Positions 1-15,815 of a stretch of 64,000 nt of DNA are shown one piece after another. Every line of letters starts with the position of its first letter. The stretch's first letter is position 1. Both the position numbers and the translations under genes were made by a program. The DNA comes from Pseudoscleropodium purum (Eukaryota > Streptophyta > Bryopsida > Hypnales > Brachytheciaceae). The stretch is taken from positions 14,386,501 through 14,450,500 of the forward strand of contig OZ017796.1 of NCBI GenBank assembly GCA_963969395.1, written 5' to 3'. The notes beneath the pieces are model-generated. The model made no database searches. It saw nothing but the letters and a program-made list of their open reading frames with translations, and was not told the origin of the DNA.

Positions 1-559
1 AATGTTGGTGTATTTTCTCACCTTAAATTTCTTTTGTCATTAAAAGTTGTTTGCTTTTAATTTAATGTGTGTTTGAACATGAACATGAGGCTAGTCCATT
101 CTTCAATGATGACCCTATGTTTGTTGAAATGGTAGAATTCTTGAATTGGTGGACATAGTAATGAGTTTTGAAGAACCGGAATTTTGATTCGGCAATCTTT
201 ATCTATACATATCCTAGATCTATATCCTACATCTATACCTATCCTAGATTTTAGAGCCCAAGGTTTTAGTTGGTCACCTTGAGTCCCATTTGAGCACTTG
301 GAAGTCCTAGTTTTTAGAGTTCTATGCACTTGCATGTCTCATGTTTGGAGCTATCAACATTTGAAATCTAACATATTAATGACTATCACTATGGATGTCA
401 TTTACATTGTTCAATTGGTATTTGGCCTTTCTTTTCTGAGGTTCACACAAGAACCTATTTGTGAGCCTTGCACAATTTAAAGTCAACTAGGTTGACCTAT
501 CTCATGGTTGAGGTGACTGATAGTTGAGGGACCGAACGTGCATGGTTGATAGAAATTGA

Positions 560-5790
<5,231 letters not shown>

Positions 5791-5799
5791 AATCAAACC

Positions 5800-7735
5800 T
5801 ATTTGCTTAATTCAACTCCTTTGAGCATTAAGTATAGGGCAATGTCTGAGGAAGAGGGCATTGTGTGATAGAAAGGGCCCATGAGGAGGCTCTTTCATCA
5901 TGCAATCCCTCATGATGAGAAGCTTTGTTTAACATAAATTGCACAAAGAAAATTTGGATGAAATTTAGGATGAACAAAAACAATCGGGATTGAAAATGTG
6001 TAATACCTGATTACAAATGCAAAATTGCGCAATCAAGCATTATGTCCTAATTACGGCATTGAACCTATCCTAAAAATGAACGAGACATTTTCTTCCCTTG
6101 GTTTACGGGTAATTTCACATCAAAGAAGAAAATATTATCCTTTCAAGAAGGACAACTAAGATCATGGAATCAAAGTAACTTTATTATACTCCCTCTAATT
6201 TTCAACATTCATCGTTGTGGAAGTTATTTTATCCTTTTCCAAAAATAATTGTTACATCCCCTTGGTTTGAATGCACCTTAAGGTCAGTTGACCCTCATCT
6301 TTTGAGAAATCAAACTTATTCTTATGCATCAATATGCATTTGAGCCCTTAAATGATTGCCATAGAAATAAATTGGGGTTCATAACAAGTAAAGGTCAACA
6401 TACCTTCAATTCCCTATTACCAAGAAATACTTTTAGATAGTATTTCATCCTTTGATTTTAATTTTCATACAAACAAACATTCTAAGAAGGTTGACCTTAT
6501 TATTATCAAAAAGAAAATGAAGCTGGTTGTAAAAGTATAGAAGTGGATCCTCCAAAAATTATTGGTAGAAATTTCTAGAATCTCTACATTTGACCCATAA
6601 ATATTAAAATTCTACCCAACATTAAAGGATTCAAGTATATTTTCACTTGGTGTTAAGAGTGGTGTTAATGAAGGACTTAAGAAAAAAAATTGAAGGACAC
6701 TTTTGGACTAGATTCACTTTGTGAATTCCACCTTTACCACCAAGTGTAAACCTCTCATTACATTTTTTCAAGATATATATATATTCCTTTTGATTGTTTG
6801 TATCATGTTCTTCCAGCACTAAAAAAATCCTTTTTATGAATACAAGTAGTTCTAGCCATTTCGGAACCACTCTTATTGGCATATAAGACAACACACACCC
6901 TCAATTTTGGCACTTAAGAGCACATTTTGGGAAGTAAATCTACCCCCCAAAACAACATTGCCCTTGATAGAATAGAGCATGATGAATGAAGAGTCAGATT
7001 CTCGAAGTGAACTCAACTTGGATTCTAGACAAGTTTCAAAGGAGATGGTTCTCCAATAAACATTTGCAACTGTGAACCTATAGAATTGAATCAATTAGTT
7101 AGGGTCCAAAAAAAATCAACTCTTCTAGTTTTATACATTAACAGGGCAAAAAACATCACCATATAGAATTGATGGAGCAAGAAAATATTATAAATAATTT
7201 TAAGTTGTAGCATTTACTCATTTTTGTGTAAAGTTTTAAAAAGATGGAATCTAACCATTTGGAAAGAGATAAAAATACTTCTTTTTGAAATCCAAGCATC
7301 ATGATCTTGCAATTGGTAAGGTTATTTATTCTGAAATTTTAGAAGGGTGTATTCTAACAAGTTAACTAAAAGATCCTATAGTTGTGTTTGTTTAAAAAAT
7401 AAATATAGATGACAATTTTAACCTTACTTTGGAAACTAATATATTGAAGTAATTTTGGGTCTCTAAACATGAAAGAACTTTAAGGATTAAGCTATTGATT
7501 GTACTTATTGATTAAGCTCCACTGAAGTTGTAACTATCAATTATGCTCTTGTTCATAAATTTCAACAACTCAATCTTTTAACACACACTATACATAAAAG
7601 AGCATCAAATAACTCTAAGAGTCAATTGCAAATTTTACAATATACTTTAAATGATTCATAGAAGTTGAAGAAAGTAATTGCACATTAAGATTGAAATCAA
7701 GCTAATATACCTTGAATTACATTGAAATTGCTTAA
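5800..7735. other. AT-rich intergenic, no gene seen
   Basis: About 1.9 kb of AT-rich sequence after the kinase pseudogene. The open frames here are short, low in complexity and resemble no family I recognise. No repeat with defined ends was found. Confidence 0.5.
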
Positions 7736-8530
7736 ATCAAGTTCTAACTATTCAAATTTATCTCCATTGCTCAATTTTTCAAATGAAGTTCAAATTAGGT
7801 CAAATTGCTCAAATAATGCTAGCTCAAATTACGTCAAACTATTATATCTAAATTCAATTGCTCAAATTTGACTCAATTTGTTCTAATTAGGTCACATTGA
7901 TCAAATTGTGCTCAAGCTATTGAAATTAAACTCAAATTTCTCAAATTAGGTCAAACTATTAAAATTAGATTCAATTGCTCAAATTTGACTCAATTAACTC
8001 AAATTAGTCAAATTGCTTATATAACTCAAATTACAGGGTTGACAAATCAGTACGTCCGCCCCAAAATAGCGTCCGTAACCCGGACGTCCGTCTTCACGGA
8101 CACCAACGGATGCAACGTCCCTCCCGCTGTCAGAAGGCGGACGGGGCGGTCCCGGCAGACGTTGCGTCCGCCGAGACCGCGAATGTCAGCGGACGCTGTG
8201 GACACAGCGTCCGCGTCCGGACGTCCCGAACGTCCGACCGTCCTATCAACCCTGTCAAATTAGGCTCTAATTAGGTCAAACTATTGAAATTAGATTAGAT
8301 TGAATTGCTAAAATTTGGCTCAAATTATTCAAATTGCACTTGGATTCTTAAAATTACATTCAAATTATTCTAGTATAGCTCAAATGAAGTCGAATTGCTC
8401 AAATAGCTTAAATTAGGCTCTAATTAGGTTAAACTATTGAAATTAGAGCAAATTGAATTGCTCAAATTAGATCCAAACTTCTCAAATAAAGCTCAATCTT
8501 CAAATCAACATTCCATACTTGAAATCAAAT
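7735..8530. repeat. Imperfect short-period repeat array rich in CTCAAATT
   Basis: Variants of CTCAAATTAGGTCAAA and ATTGCTCAAATTTGACTCAA recur dozens of times, with longer blocks such as GGTCAAACTATTGAAATTAGA appearing on both sides of the inserted MITE at 8034-8254. The period is irregular, so this is a diverged minisatellite-like region and not a clean tandem array. No coding potential. Confidence 0.6.
8026..8262. mobile_element. hAT-type MITE with 8-bp target duplication
   Basis: The element runs from 8034 to 8254 (221 bp). It starts CAGGGTTGACA and ends with the near-perfect inverse TATCAACCCTG, giving a terminal inverted repeat of about 11 bp with one mismatch. It is flanked on both sides by the identical 8-mer TCAAATTA (8026-8033 and 8255-8262). 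A CAGGG-type end and 8-bp duplication are hallmarks of hAT transposons. It has no room for a transposase, so it is non-autonomous. The interior is strongly GC-rich and full of GTCCG/CGGAC words, in sharp contrast to the AT-rich host sequence. The surrounding array is rich in TCAAATT, so part of the duplication match could be chance, but TIR and duplication agree to the base. Confidence 0.85.
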
Positions 8531-11040
8531 TTATTCAAGATTTATAAGTAAATATAAATAAATTGAATACCTTGGAAGCATTGTCAAGCTCAATTGAACA
8601 CTTGGACACTACCACATCAAATAATAAAGTTCTTGCCTTCGAAACAATGGCAACCAAAATCAAAGAATTGAAATGACAAATTTGCAAATTTTAAAATCTC
8701 CATGAACCCATGTCAATTGAATTGTTGTGAAATTCAAAATTGAATGTTTCACTTTGTCAATTTTCGAATCATTCAATAATAGCAATAGAAAATCAAAATC
8801 ATAAAAGTTCAAATCGCACAAAATCACAAATTTGTAGAAATGCAATGAAGTGAGAAGCAACAAGAAGCAATTGAACTGCTACCTCTCTAATATCACATCA
8901 TCTTTGATGGCTATTCTACTCCTATAATATGACAAAGGTTGAAGATGTGATATTACATAGGTCTCTTTGATTTAGGGGCTAAAAAATGTTAAAGTAAATG
9001 TCTTATAATGCATCAAAATTTATGTAAAAAAACATGTCAAAATAATTTTCATATAACACAATTTCCTTCAAAAGTTAGTTACCTTGTATATATACTCTAT
9101 TTTGTGATTACATACACTTTGTTACTTGACATGCTAAGGCATGTGATACTATAAATTGCCCTCAAAATAGTTCACTTTGATCTATCTTACATTTGACAAA
9201 TGTTTGCTTTATTGTGCAAAAAATGCTTTTAATCCCTAAAGGACCAGCATGTTGTTTTTGGCAACATAACTTTTTTAGGTAGATACATGTGAGCGGAGAT
9301 TTCACTTATTTAGGCTGAATTTTTGTGAGAAAGTGTGGTCAAAGAATATCTTCCATGGAGACAAATTTTTTTGCATTTGGATATATGAGTGAGAAGTTAT
9401 GAGGCAAAATATTACTTATTTTTCAACTAGGGCAACTAGGACAAGCATATTTGCACTAGAGTCAAAATTTTGAAAAAGTGCCTACAATTGTGAGGGCAAG
9501 GGTAGGGCAAGGGATCCCAACATTTGCTACTAGGGTTAAAATTGGATTTGGGTTGATATACTAACATCCAAATAAATGCACCAACTACTAGGCTTAGAAA
9601 ATAGAATTGAGCACATGTTGACATACTAATGGCCAAATAAATGCACCCACTGCCAAGTTTGGAGAATGGAATTGAGGCAGTTGGATGAAGTGAAGTCAGA
9701 TGACATGGAATATGTAACCGCTATAGGCAAGTTCATATTCACAACGGAATTTAGAAAACCGCCATGTGAATTTCTTGAGGACTGAAAGGACAAACCAAAT
9801 CAAGATTTTGTGACAAAAAAAAAATATATTCAATGCAAAGTAGTTTTTTTTAAAATTTATAGGGCATCATAATGTTAACAAATCATTGCTGAAATTTTGA
9901 TCCTAATTTCAAAATTTACCAAAAAAATTTCAAAATCTAAAATTTAGTTGTCCTCTATAACTAACATTAGGAAGCGGCATTTAAAAAAAAATTCAAGGCA
10001 ACCATAAATAGGCCATCAGCTACCATATCAAATTCAAAATCACCAAAATTCAAAGCAATGACCAATTTTGAAGTTCAATGAAGGAGTATGGATTTCAATA
10101 TCTCCAAACAACTCCATAACTACAAAGCATGCTCTACTTTGGCAATCACAACTACACACAAGTAAACTCTGAATTTGTAGGCATGAATGGGTCAAGATTG
10201 GTGATGGGGTCATTTAGTTTACATCGCATAGAGAATGAGTCCACAATTGTCACAAAAATCAACAAGTTGGTAGAGAGTACTTTAGCACCTAGCATCCAAA
10301 GCTCCATCTTTGTCATTGAGTAAGAGAAAGCAAGCAATGTAGGAGGTGTTGCAATTGAGCTATAGCAAGGAAGAACTTCAGTAGGTATCATTACTGAATT
10401 GCAGCAAAAAAAAGCGTCAGCAAGTGCCACAATTGAAGGAGAGGAGGAGGGGCTTTAGAAGGTTTAGGGTAGAAGCAACAACTAGTCATTGAATCTATTC
10501 ATCTGTTGTAAGAACACTTGCAACTATTACTCATTGAGCATAAAGGGGCGAGTTCATTGCAAATTACAAGAGTTTTAGCATTACTTGACACCATCTACTT
10601 GAGGTCTCTGCCAGTTTGAAAAGGTAAATTGAGGTGGCTACACAATCCAATAGTTGCAAACTACTGCCACCATTTCTACAGACAGGCCGCTCATGCATTA
10701 GGGTGGCAGGAAAGAAGACAATTCCATCCAAAAGTTCATTAGTTCATCAGGGACCACATTTGGCCAAATCTTCATGCCACTACTATTACAATAGGAGAGA
10801 AAAGACATGCCAAAAGTTTCGAGATTTCTAAAGGGAAAATGGGTGAGAATGCTACATGCTCAAAGTTTGATATAGTACTATTTGCTTTGCAATTTTAGAT
10901 GTGACTGTAACTAGCATTGCAGCCCTATAGCATTGAACTACATTACTTCAAATTTTATAATTGAAAACAACGACCAAATAAAAGACTTCGATGACATCAT
11001 GAGCTCATTATCTTACATGTATGTAGCGTACCTTCAATGA
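8530..11040. other. AT-rich intergenic, no gene seen
   Basis: Mostly AT-rich sequence with short open frames of no recognisable family. A somewhat less AT-rich stretch at 10120-10830 contains small frames without conserved motifs or clear splice structure. I see no RNA gene or defined element. Confidence 0.45.
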
Positions 11041-12500
11041 CAAGCCTCCCCGACGAAGTGTCCGACGTAGTGCAAGCAAGCATGTTACTAAAGTCTAGAG
11101 CGAGGCACATATCAAGGAGGAGAACCTTGCAGCAACATGGAATATCGGAACTTCCAATCCTAGCCCCGAATACCCTACTATCTGTAGCGACAGTATAGTG
11201 GCTGGGCGGAGGGTCAATTCAGAGGGGCCAATGTCCCAATTGGAGAAGCACATAGATAGGAATTTGCTACAGGAGATTGCTGCAGACGACTTCATTGCTA
11301 CAGTCAAGTTTGGAATAGCCAAACTCCTGTGCACTCATCAACCTCCACCTACTTCAGTCATTAAACCGCTATTGCGGCACTTCCCAACCTCCAATCTTGT
11401 TGATATAGCCAAGTTCGGAGACAACAGAAGCATCACCGAACTCCCTTGCACTCATCGACCCCCACCTACTTTGGTCATTGAACCCTTACTGCGACACTCC
11501 TCGACCTCCTAGATCAACAGCCAACTCTAATCATCAACCATGCCTCAATACTTGCACCAGCCAAATCTCACGCATCGGAGGAGATGGTGGGTGGCGACAC
11601 CACATTGTTCAGATCCGGGAGGCCAAAGCTTGGATAATCATCGACAAGGCACTAATTACGAACTTCGATTGGAGATAGTCCCCGAACTACTTGTCTTTCC
11701 TGTACATGGTGAGATTTTAGTCAATAACAATGAAGAAATGGAGATTGGTGAGGCCACAAATGAGTTCAATATATTGCAAGATCCAAACTTACTTAGTCAT
11801 GGGCAAGAGTCCAGTTGTAATGACTTGTTCTTTGGATCTAATGATGACACCTCTAATGATGGAGAAATTGGCATCGATGACTTGTAGTGGCCGTTGGAGA
11901 TGTTGCATTCATTTGCATCAACACACCACTCAAGATCCATCCATAAGAGGAAAATAAGCAACAATGTAAGACATGAACGTTTTCAATGTGACACCAACAA
12001 TCGATTCGAAAATCTAGACAATGGCGGGAATCAGAGTGAAGATGACAATGACGAAGGAAGGAGGGGCAAAGCAAAGCAAAGCTGGAGGGAAATGGACAAC
12101 ATTGATGGAGGAGGAGGAGGGCGAAGCTGAGCTACAAGGAAGGGGACAACATCGACAGGAAAGGGACAGAGCAAAGCATAGTAGGAGGGGCAGGAGAAGA
12201 AGCAGAGTGGGTGGGAGAGGGGCAACATCAACGAGAGGAGGGATAGAGCAGGAACGGAAGTGACCATTGTTGTACAAGCAATGGCGATCAGGACCGATAG
12301 AGGGGCCATTTGACAAGCTACAGTGGCAGTTGGCAATCCCTATGCATGGTAGGGATTGGGGTTGGTGTCAACCTTGGTGAACCTTTTGCATACCCAGCGT
12401 TGCCCCAATACATCGCAATCCAAAGTATAACAACCAATGTCTTCCCTGGACATTCTAAATTTTTTGAAGATCTGCCATAACGAAGGTGACATACTTGGAC
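11040..12500 (+). other. Unassigned region before the transposase, with internal duplication
   Basis: Base composition is more balanced than in the flanks, and several overlapping open frames occur (11198-11512, 11540-11887, 12021-12263). One frame carries the phrase CTHQPPPT then CTHRPPPT about 115 bp later, reflecting a DNA duplication at 11325-11393 and 11440-11510. A later frame ends in a Glu/Asp/Asn-rich stretch, and 12040-12260 is purine-rich low-complexity sequence. It may be the decayed 5' part of the piggyBac-like element that follows, since such transposases often have an acidic N-terminus, but there is no firm homology. Confidence 0.35.
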
Positions 12501-12520
12501 ATACGGTTCTCTAGGGTAAA

Positions 12521-14252
12521 TTGCATAATTTAGACCAATTTGATGAAAACTTAGGATTGCTCAATGAGGGATACAATCTAGAGGTAGACATGCTAGGGAC
12601 TAAAAATGAGGGTATTGATGGGCAAGATGATTTTGCCCATGATGGAAGTGATAGTGGCAATGATGGAGATCTTGGTAATATCAATGGTGTAAGACTTGTT
12701 TTTAGAGAATCAACATGGACACAATGTCATTCTACATATTTCCTTGAATGTCATGCATTTGTTGGCATACCTTGCCCTAGTAGACATTGGAGGAGGATGC
12801 CAACATTCCTATCATTGTTTTCTTTGTTTTGGCCATATAGTCTCTTACGAAAGATTGTAGTTGAAACAAATCGGTATGCAAGGGCACCAGATGACCAAAG
12901 AACTGCACCTGGAGGACCAACATGGGAACCTTTGACCATAGTAGCTTTGAAGGCATATTTGGCAGTTTACATATTCTTTAGATTGAAGAGACAACCAAAC
13001 ATGAAGACCTACTAGACAAAAAAAAGGTTCTTTCTTCCATTGTCTCCAAATTTCTCAAATTTTTACTTGTGCTAGGTTCCAAGAAATCACAAGATGTCTT
13101 CATATAACCAATCTAGCTACTTCTATAAGAGAGAAGGAACTCCCGAGCTATGACAAAATGGGGCAAGTTCGTTGACTAGTGAATGATGTAAGGGACAATT
13201 TCAAACACCATTGGACACTAGGGAAATACCTCATGGTAGACAAGATGATGATTAGATACAAAGGCTCATATTGTCCCACTAGGCAATACATGCCTAAAAA
13301 ACCATAGAAATAGGGCATCAAGGTATAGTGCCTAGCAGACTCAACGTCAAAGTATGTATATTAACTTTGATATTTATTGTGGAGCCATTCCTAATGTGGG
13401 ACTCAATGATGTGCCATTGGTACTTCACAGTGAGTCTCAATTAGCCCACAATGTAGTCATGAACTTAGTACAAGACCTTAGAGGCAAGAGTCATATTCTT
13501 GTTATGGATAATTTTTTTCTAGCATTGGTTTGTTCATAGAATTGGCTACTATTGACATCTATACCACTGGGACAATACGGTGTAACTATATAGGTTTACC
13601 TTTAGAATTGAAGACATTGAAGAATTGGAACAACTCTCCACAAGGTACCCTACAATAGAAAATGTACAAGAGTAGGAGGATTTATTGTGTCCTTTGGAAA
13701 GATAGACAACCTGTGCTTCTAATTTCCACACATGCATTACCTAAAATTTTTCCTTATGTCCCAATTCCTATGGTGCTTCGACAGGATAGAGCCATGAGAA
13801 ATCCCATTCCCACTTCTTTGGTGCACTTGGAATATACCACATATATGAAGGGGGTGGACGTTGCAGATCAATTGTGGGCATCATATACATGTCAAAGTAG
13901 ATCGCACAAGTGGTGGCACTGTATCTTTGTCTTCTTCCTAGACACGACAATGATCAACATGTACATTTTATACCAAGGCATTTTGCAGACCCATGACAAT
14001 GGTAAGACTCCAATGACACATCTCCAATTCAAGTCAAATTTGTGTGATGCTCTACTACAAAATTGGATTGGGTGTGTGGTAGATGTGGAAGAAGAGGATC
14101 CAAAGAGACATTTGCCAATATAGACTCACATACGTTACCCTTGTATACTTTGTGGATTTCAATCTTGCCACCACTATTGTCGTATACACAATAGGGTATA
14201 CCTATGCCTAATCCGTGGTTGCTTTGAAGAGTTTCACTATAGGCCAAGAAAC
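12521..14252 (+). pseudogene. piggyBac-like transposase (DDE_Tnp_1_7), degenerate
   Basis: Frames read in order give a piggyBac-family transposase. An acidic N-terminus is followed at 12840-13010 by VVETNRYARAPDD and a WEPLTIVALKAYL segment typical of the DDE_Tnp_1_7 start. Next come a RFQEI.R.LH segment (13075-13110), VDKMMIRYKG with the first catalytic Asp (13239-13241), RQYMPKKP (13280-13305), VMDNFF with the second Asp (13507-13509) and LWKDRQPVLLIST with the third (13701-13703). GVDVADQL and HKWWHCIFVFFLDT (13850-13940) follow, then a C-terminal Cys/His-rich domain near 14135-14250 with paired cysteines and CFEEFH. Stops near 13172 and three between 13300 and 13340, plus frame changes around 13015-13070 and 13540-13640, make it nonfunctional. 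Element ends (TTAA sites, terminal repeats) were not identified. Assignment to the family is secure; the boundaries are not. Confidence 0.88.
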
Positions 14253-14329
14253 TAAGGAGGTGCCCAAGGTCCCCATCCCTAAATCATTTTGAAGGTATGT
14301 TATTTTTATTCCTTCCTGTATAAATTAGG

Positions 14330-14665
14330 TCATTTTTTTTTCATCTTTACATTTATTTGGTTCATTTGTATTTCCTTTTATTTTTCATCTTTACATTTTA
14401 TTTAGTTCATTTGTTTCATTTTTTTTTATCTTTACATTTATTTGGTTCATTTGCAATTCATTTTATTTAGTTCATTTGTGTTTCATTTTTTTTTTCATCT
14501 TTACATTTTTTTTTAGTTCATTTGAATTTCATTTTTTTGGTTCATCTTTATATTTTTTTTTGGTTCATCTGTGGTTCATTTTTTTTTCATCTTTACATTT
14601 TTGGGGTTCCTTTGTATTTTTTCCCTTCTCCATTTTTTTGGGATGTTCACATTTTTTTCCTTGTT
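14330..14665. repeat. T-rich minisatellite, about 45-bp unit, about six copies
   Basis: A unit close to TTTCATCTTTACATTTATTT plus GGTTCATTTG recurs near 14338, 14381, 14427, 14495, 14541 and 14588 with length changes in the T runs. Apparent open frames across it (Phe-rich) are an artefact of the repeat. Confidence 0.75.
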
Positions 14666-14719
14666 GACATATCAATTATTTTTACCTCTTACCTTACTTA
14701 CATAATCTTTATTGTGCAT

Positions 14720-15235
14720 TTTGCAGCTCATATGTGGACACTCCCTGGAGCAACCAGCTTCACATCCAGAACCCAACAAAATCCCCTGTTCCTCTCTCCC
14801 TTTCAATTCCTACACTGAACCTTTTCCTTCCCACCTGTATTCCCCTTTCCGTTCTAGCTCCCTGCCATCCCCTTCAACTCCCCCGCCATCCTCTTCAGCT
14901 GGCCCTCCTCTCACCCTCTTCTTTCATTCCTTCCTGTTCCCCTCCCGTTCCCCTCCCGTTCCCCTCGGTTCTCCCGTTTTCTCACTCAGTTCCCCTCCCT
15001 TTCGGTCTGCAGACCTCCCTTGCGCCGCATGGAGGTGGCAGCACCATCCTTGCAAGCCCCGGGGCCATTTGGAGCACCTGATACAGGCTTTGTCTCCAGC
15101 TTGCCTTGGGATTCGGGAGAATTTCGTAAGGTGTCATTCCGATTTTTTCCCAGGGAGTACAGAGGTAGAGGGCCAGCTCATGGACCCGGCATTTCGGAGA
15201 CTGTGAACCCTCTTTTCAAGCTGCCCTAAGAAGTA
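14720..15235. other. GC-rich, pyrimidine-rich island, origin unknown
   Basis: From about 14725 the sequence changes abruptly to C/T-rich and moderately GC-rich DNA, with repeats of CCCGTTCCCCTCCC at 14938-14965 and overlapping open frames on the plus strand that end near 15229. No domain is recognisable. It could be a captured gene fragment or the end of a mobile element. Confidence 0.4.
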
Positions 15236-15554
15236 ATAGGCTGTACTTTTCAATCTCCTTCACATATAGGTGAGATTTTATGATTTTAGATTGAAAAAAA
15301 TTTCTTACCATAGAGGACATGACTTTGAAGGTGATGAACATTCAATTTTTGGAAATACATCCTTATGAGGAAGCAATGAATTTGTAAAGATTTGCAAGTG
15401 TATGGTGTTTTGAGCTAACATGTTTGTACATTTTTATTTTTTGCTATATATTATGCAATCCCAAACCACTTCAATTTTTGGGAGCACATCCCTTACTTAC
15501 TCTAAACAAAGAATCCAAAGAAGCACAAGTGACACAGACCATTTTGAGGGTGAA

Positions 15555-15815
15555 TTAGCCCTTGTGAAATGTAGCTGCCAGGAATTTTTCAGCACACAAA
15601 ATTGTGTTTACATTGTCCTAAATTGTAATTTCTTGCAATCTGCAAGGTCAAACCTTCTCAAAAAATTATCATATATTCCTAAATCACCCTACTACAAGAT
15701 CCTATGGTTAGATGTGGCAGAAATTGATTAAATTTTTTTTTTCACTACTTGCTATAGAAATGGCAGTTTTAGAGCGTTTTTGATGAAAACATAGTCAAGG
15801 AACTTTAGGGGTTAA
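15555..15815 (+). repeat. Dispersed repeat, copy 1 (inverted partner near 61067)
   Basis: The segment holding GGCAGTTTTAGAGCGTTTTT and GATGAAAACATAGTCAAGGA is found in reverse complement at about 61067-61330, including the flanking CTACAAGATCCTATGG and the part with CTTGTGAAATGTAGCTGCC. Divergence is moderate. No coding capacity and no defined ends were seen. Confidence 0.75.

Noticed and set aside
14476..14818. Plus-strand Phe-rich frames that look like membrane proteins
   Set aside because: They are translations of a T-rich minisatellite.
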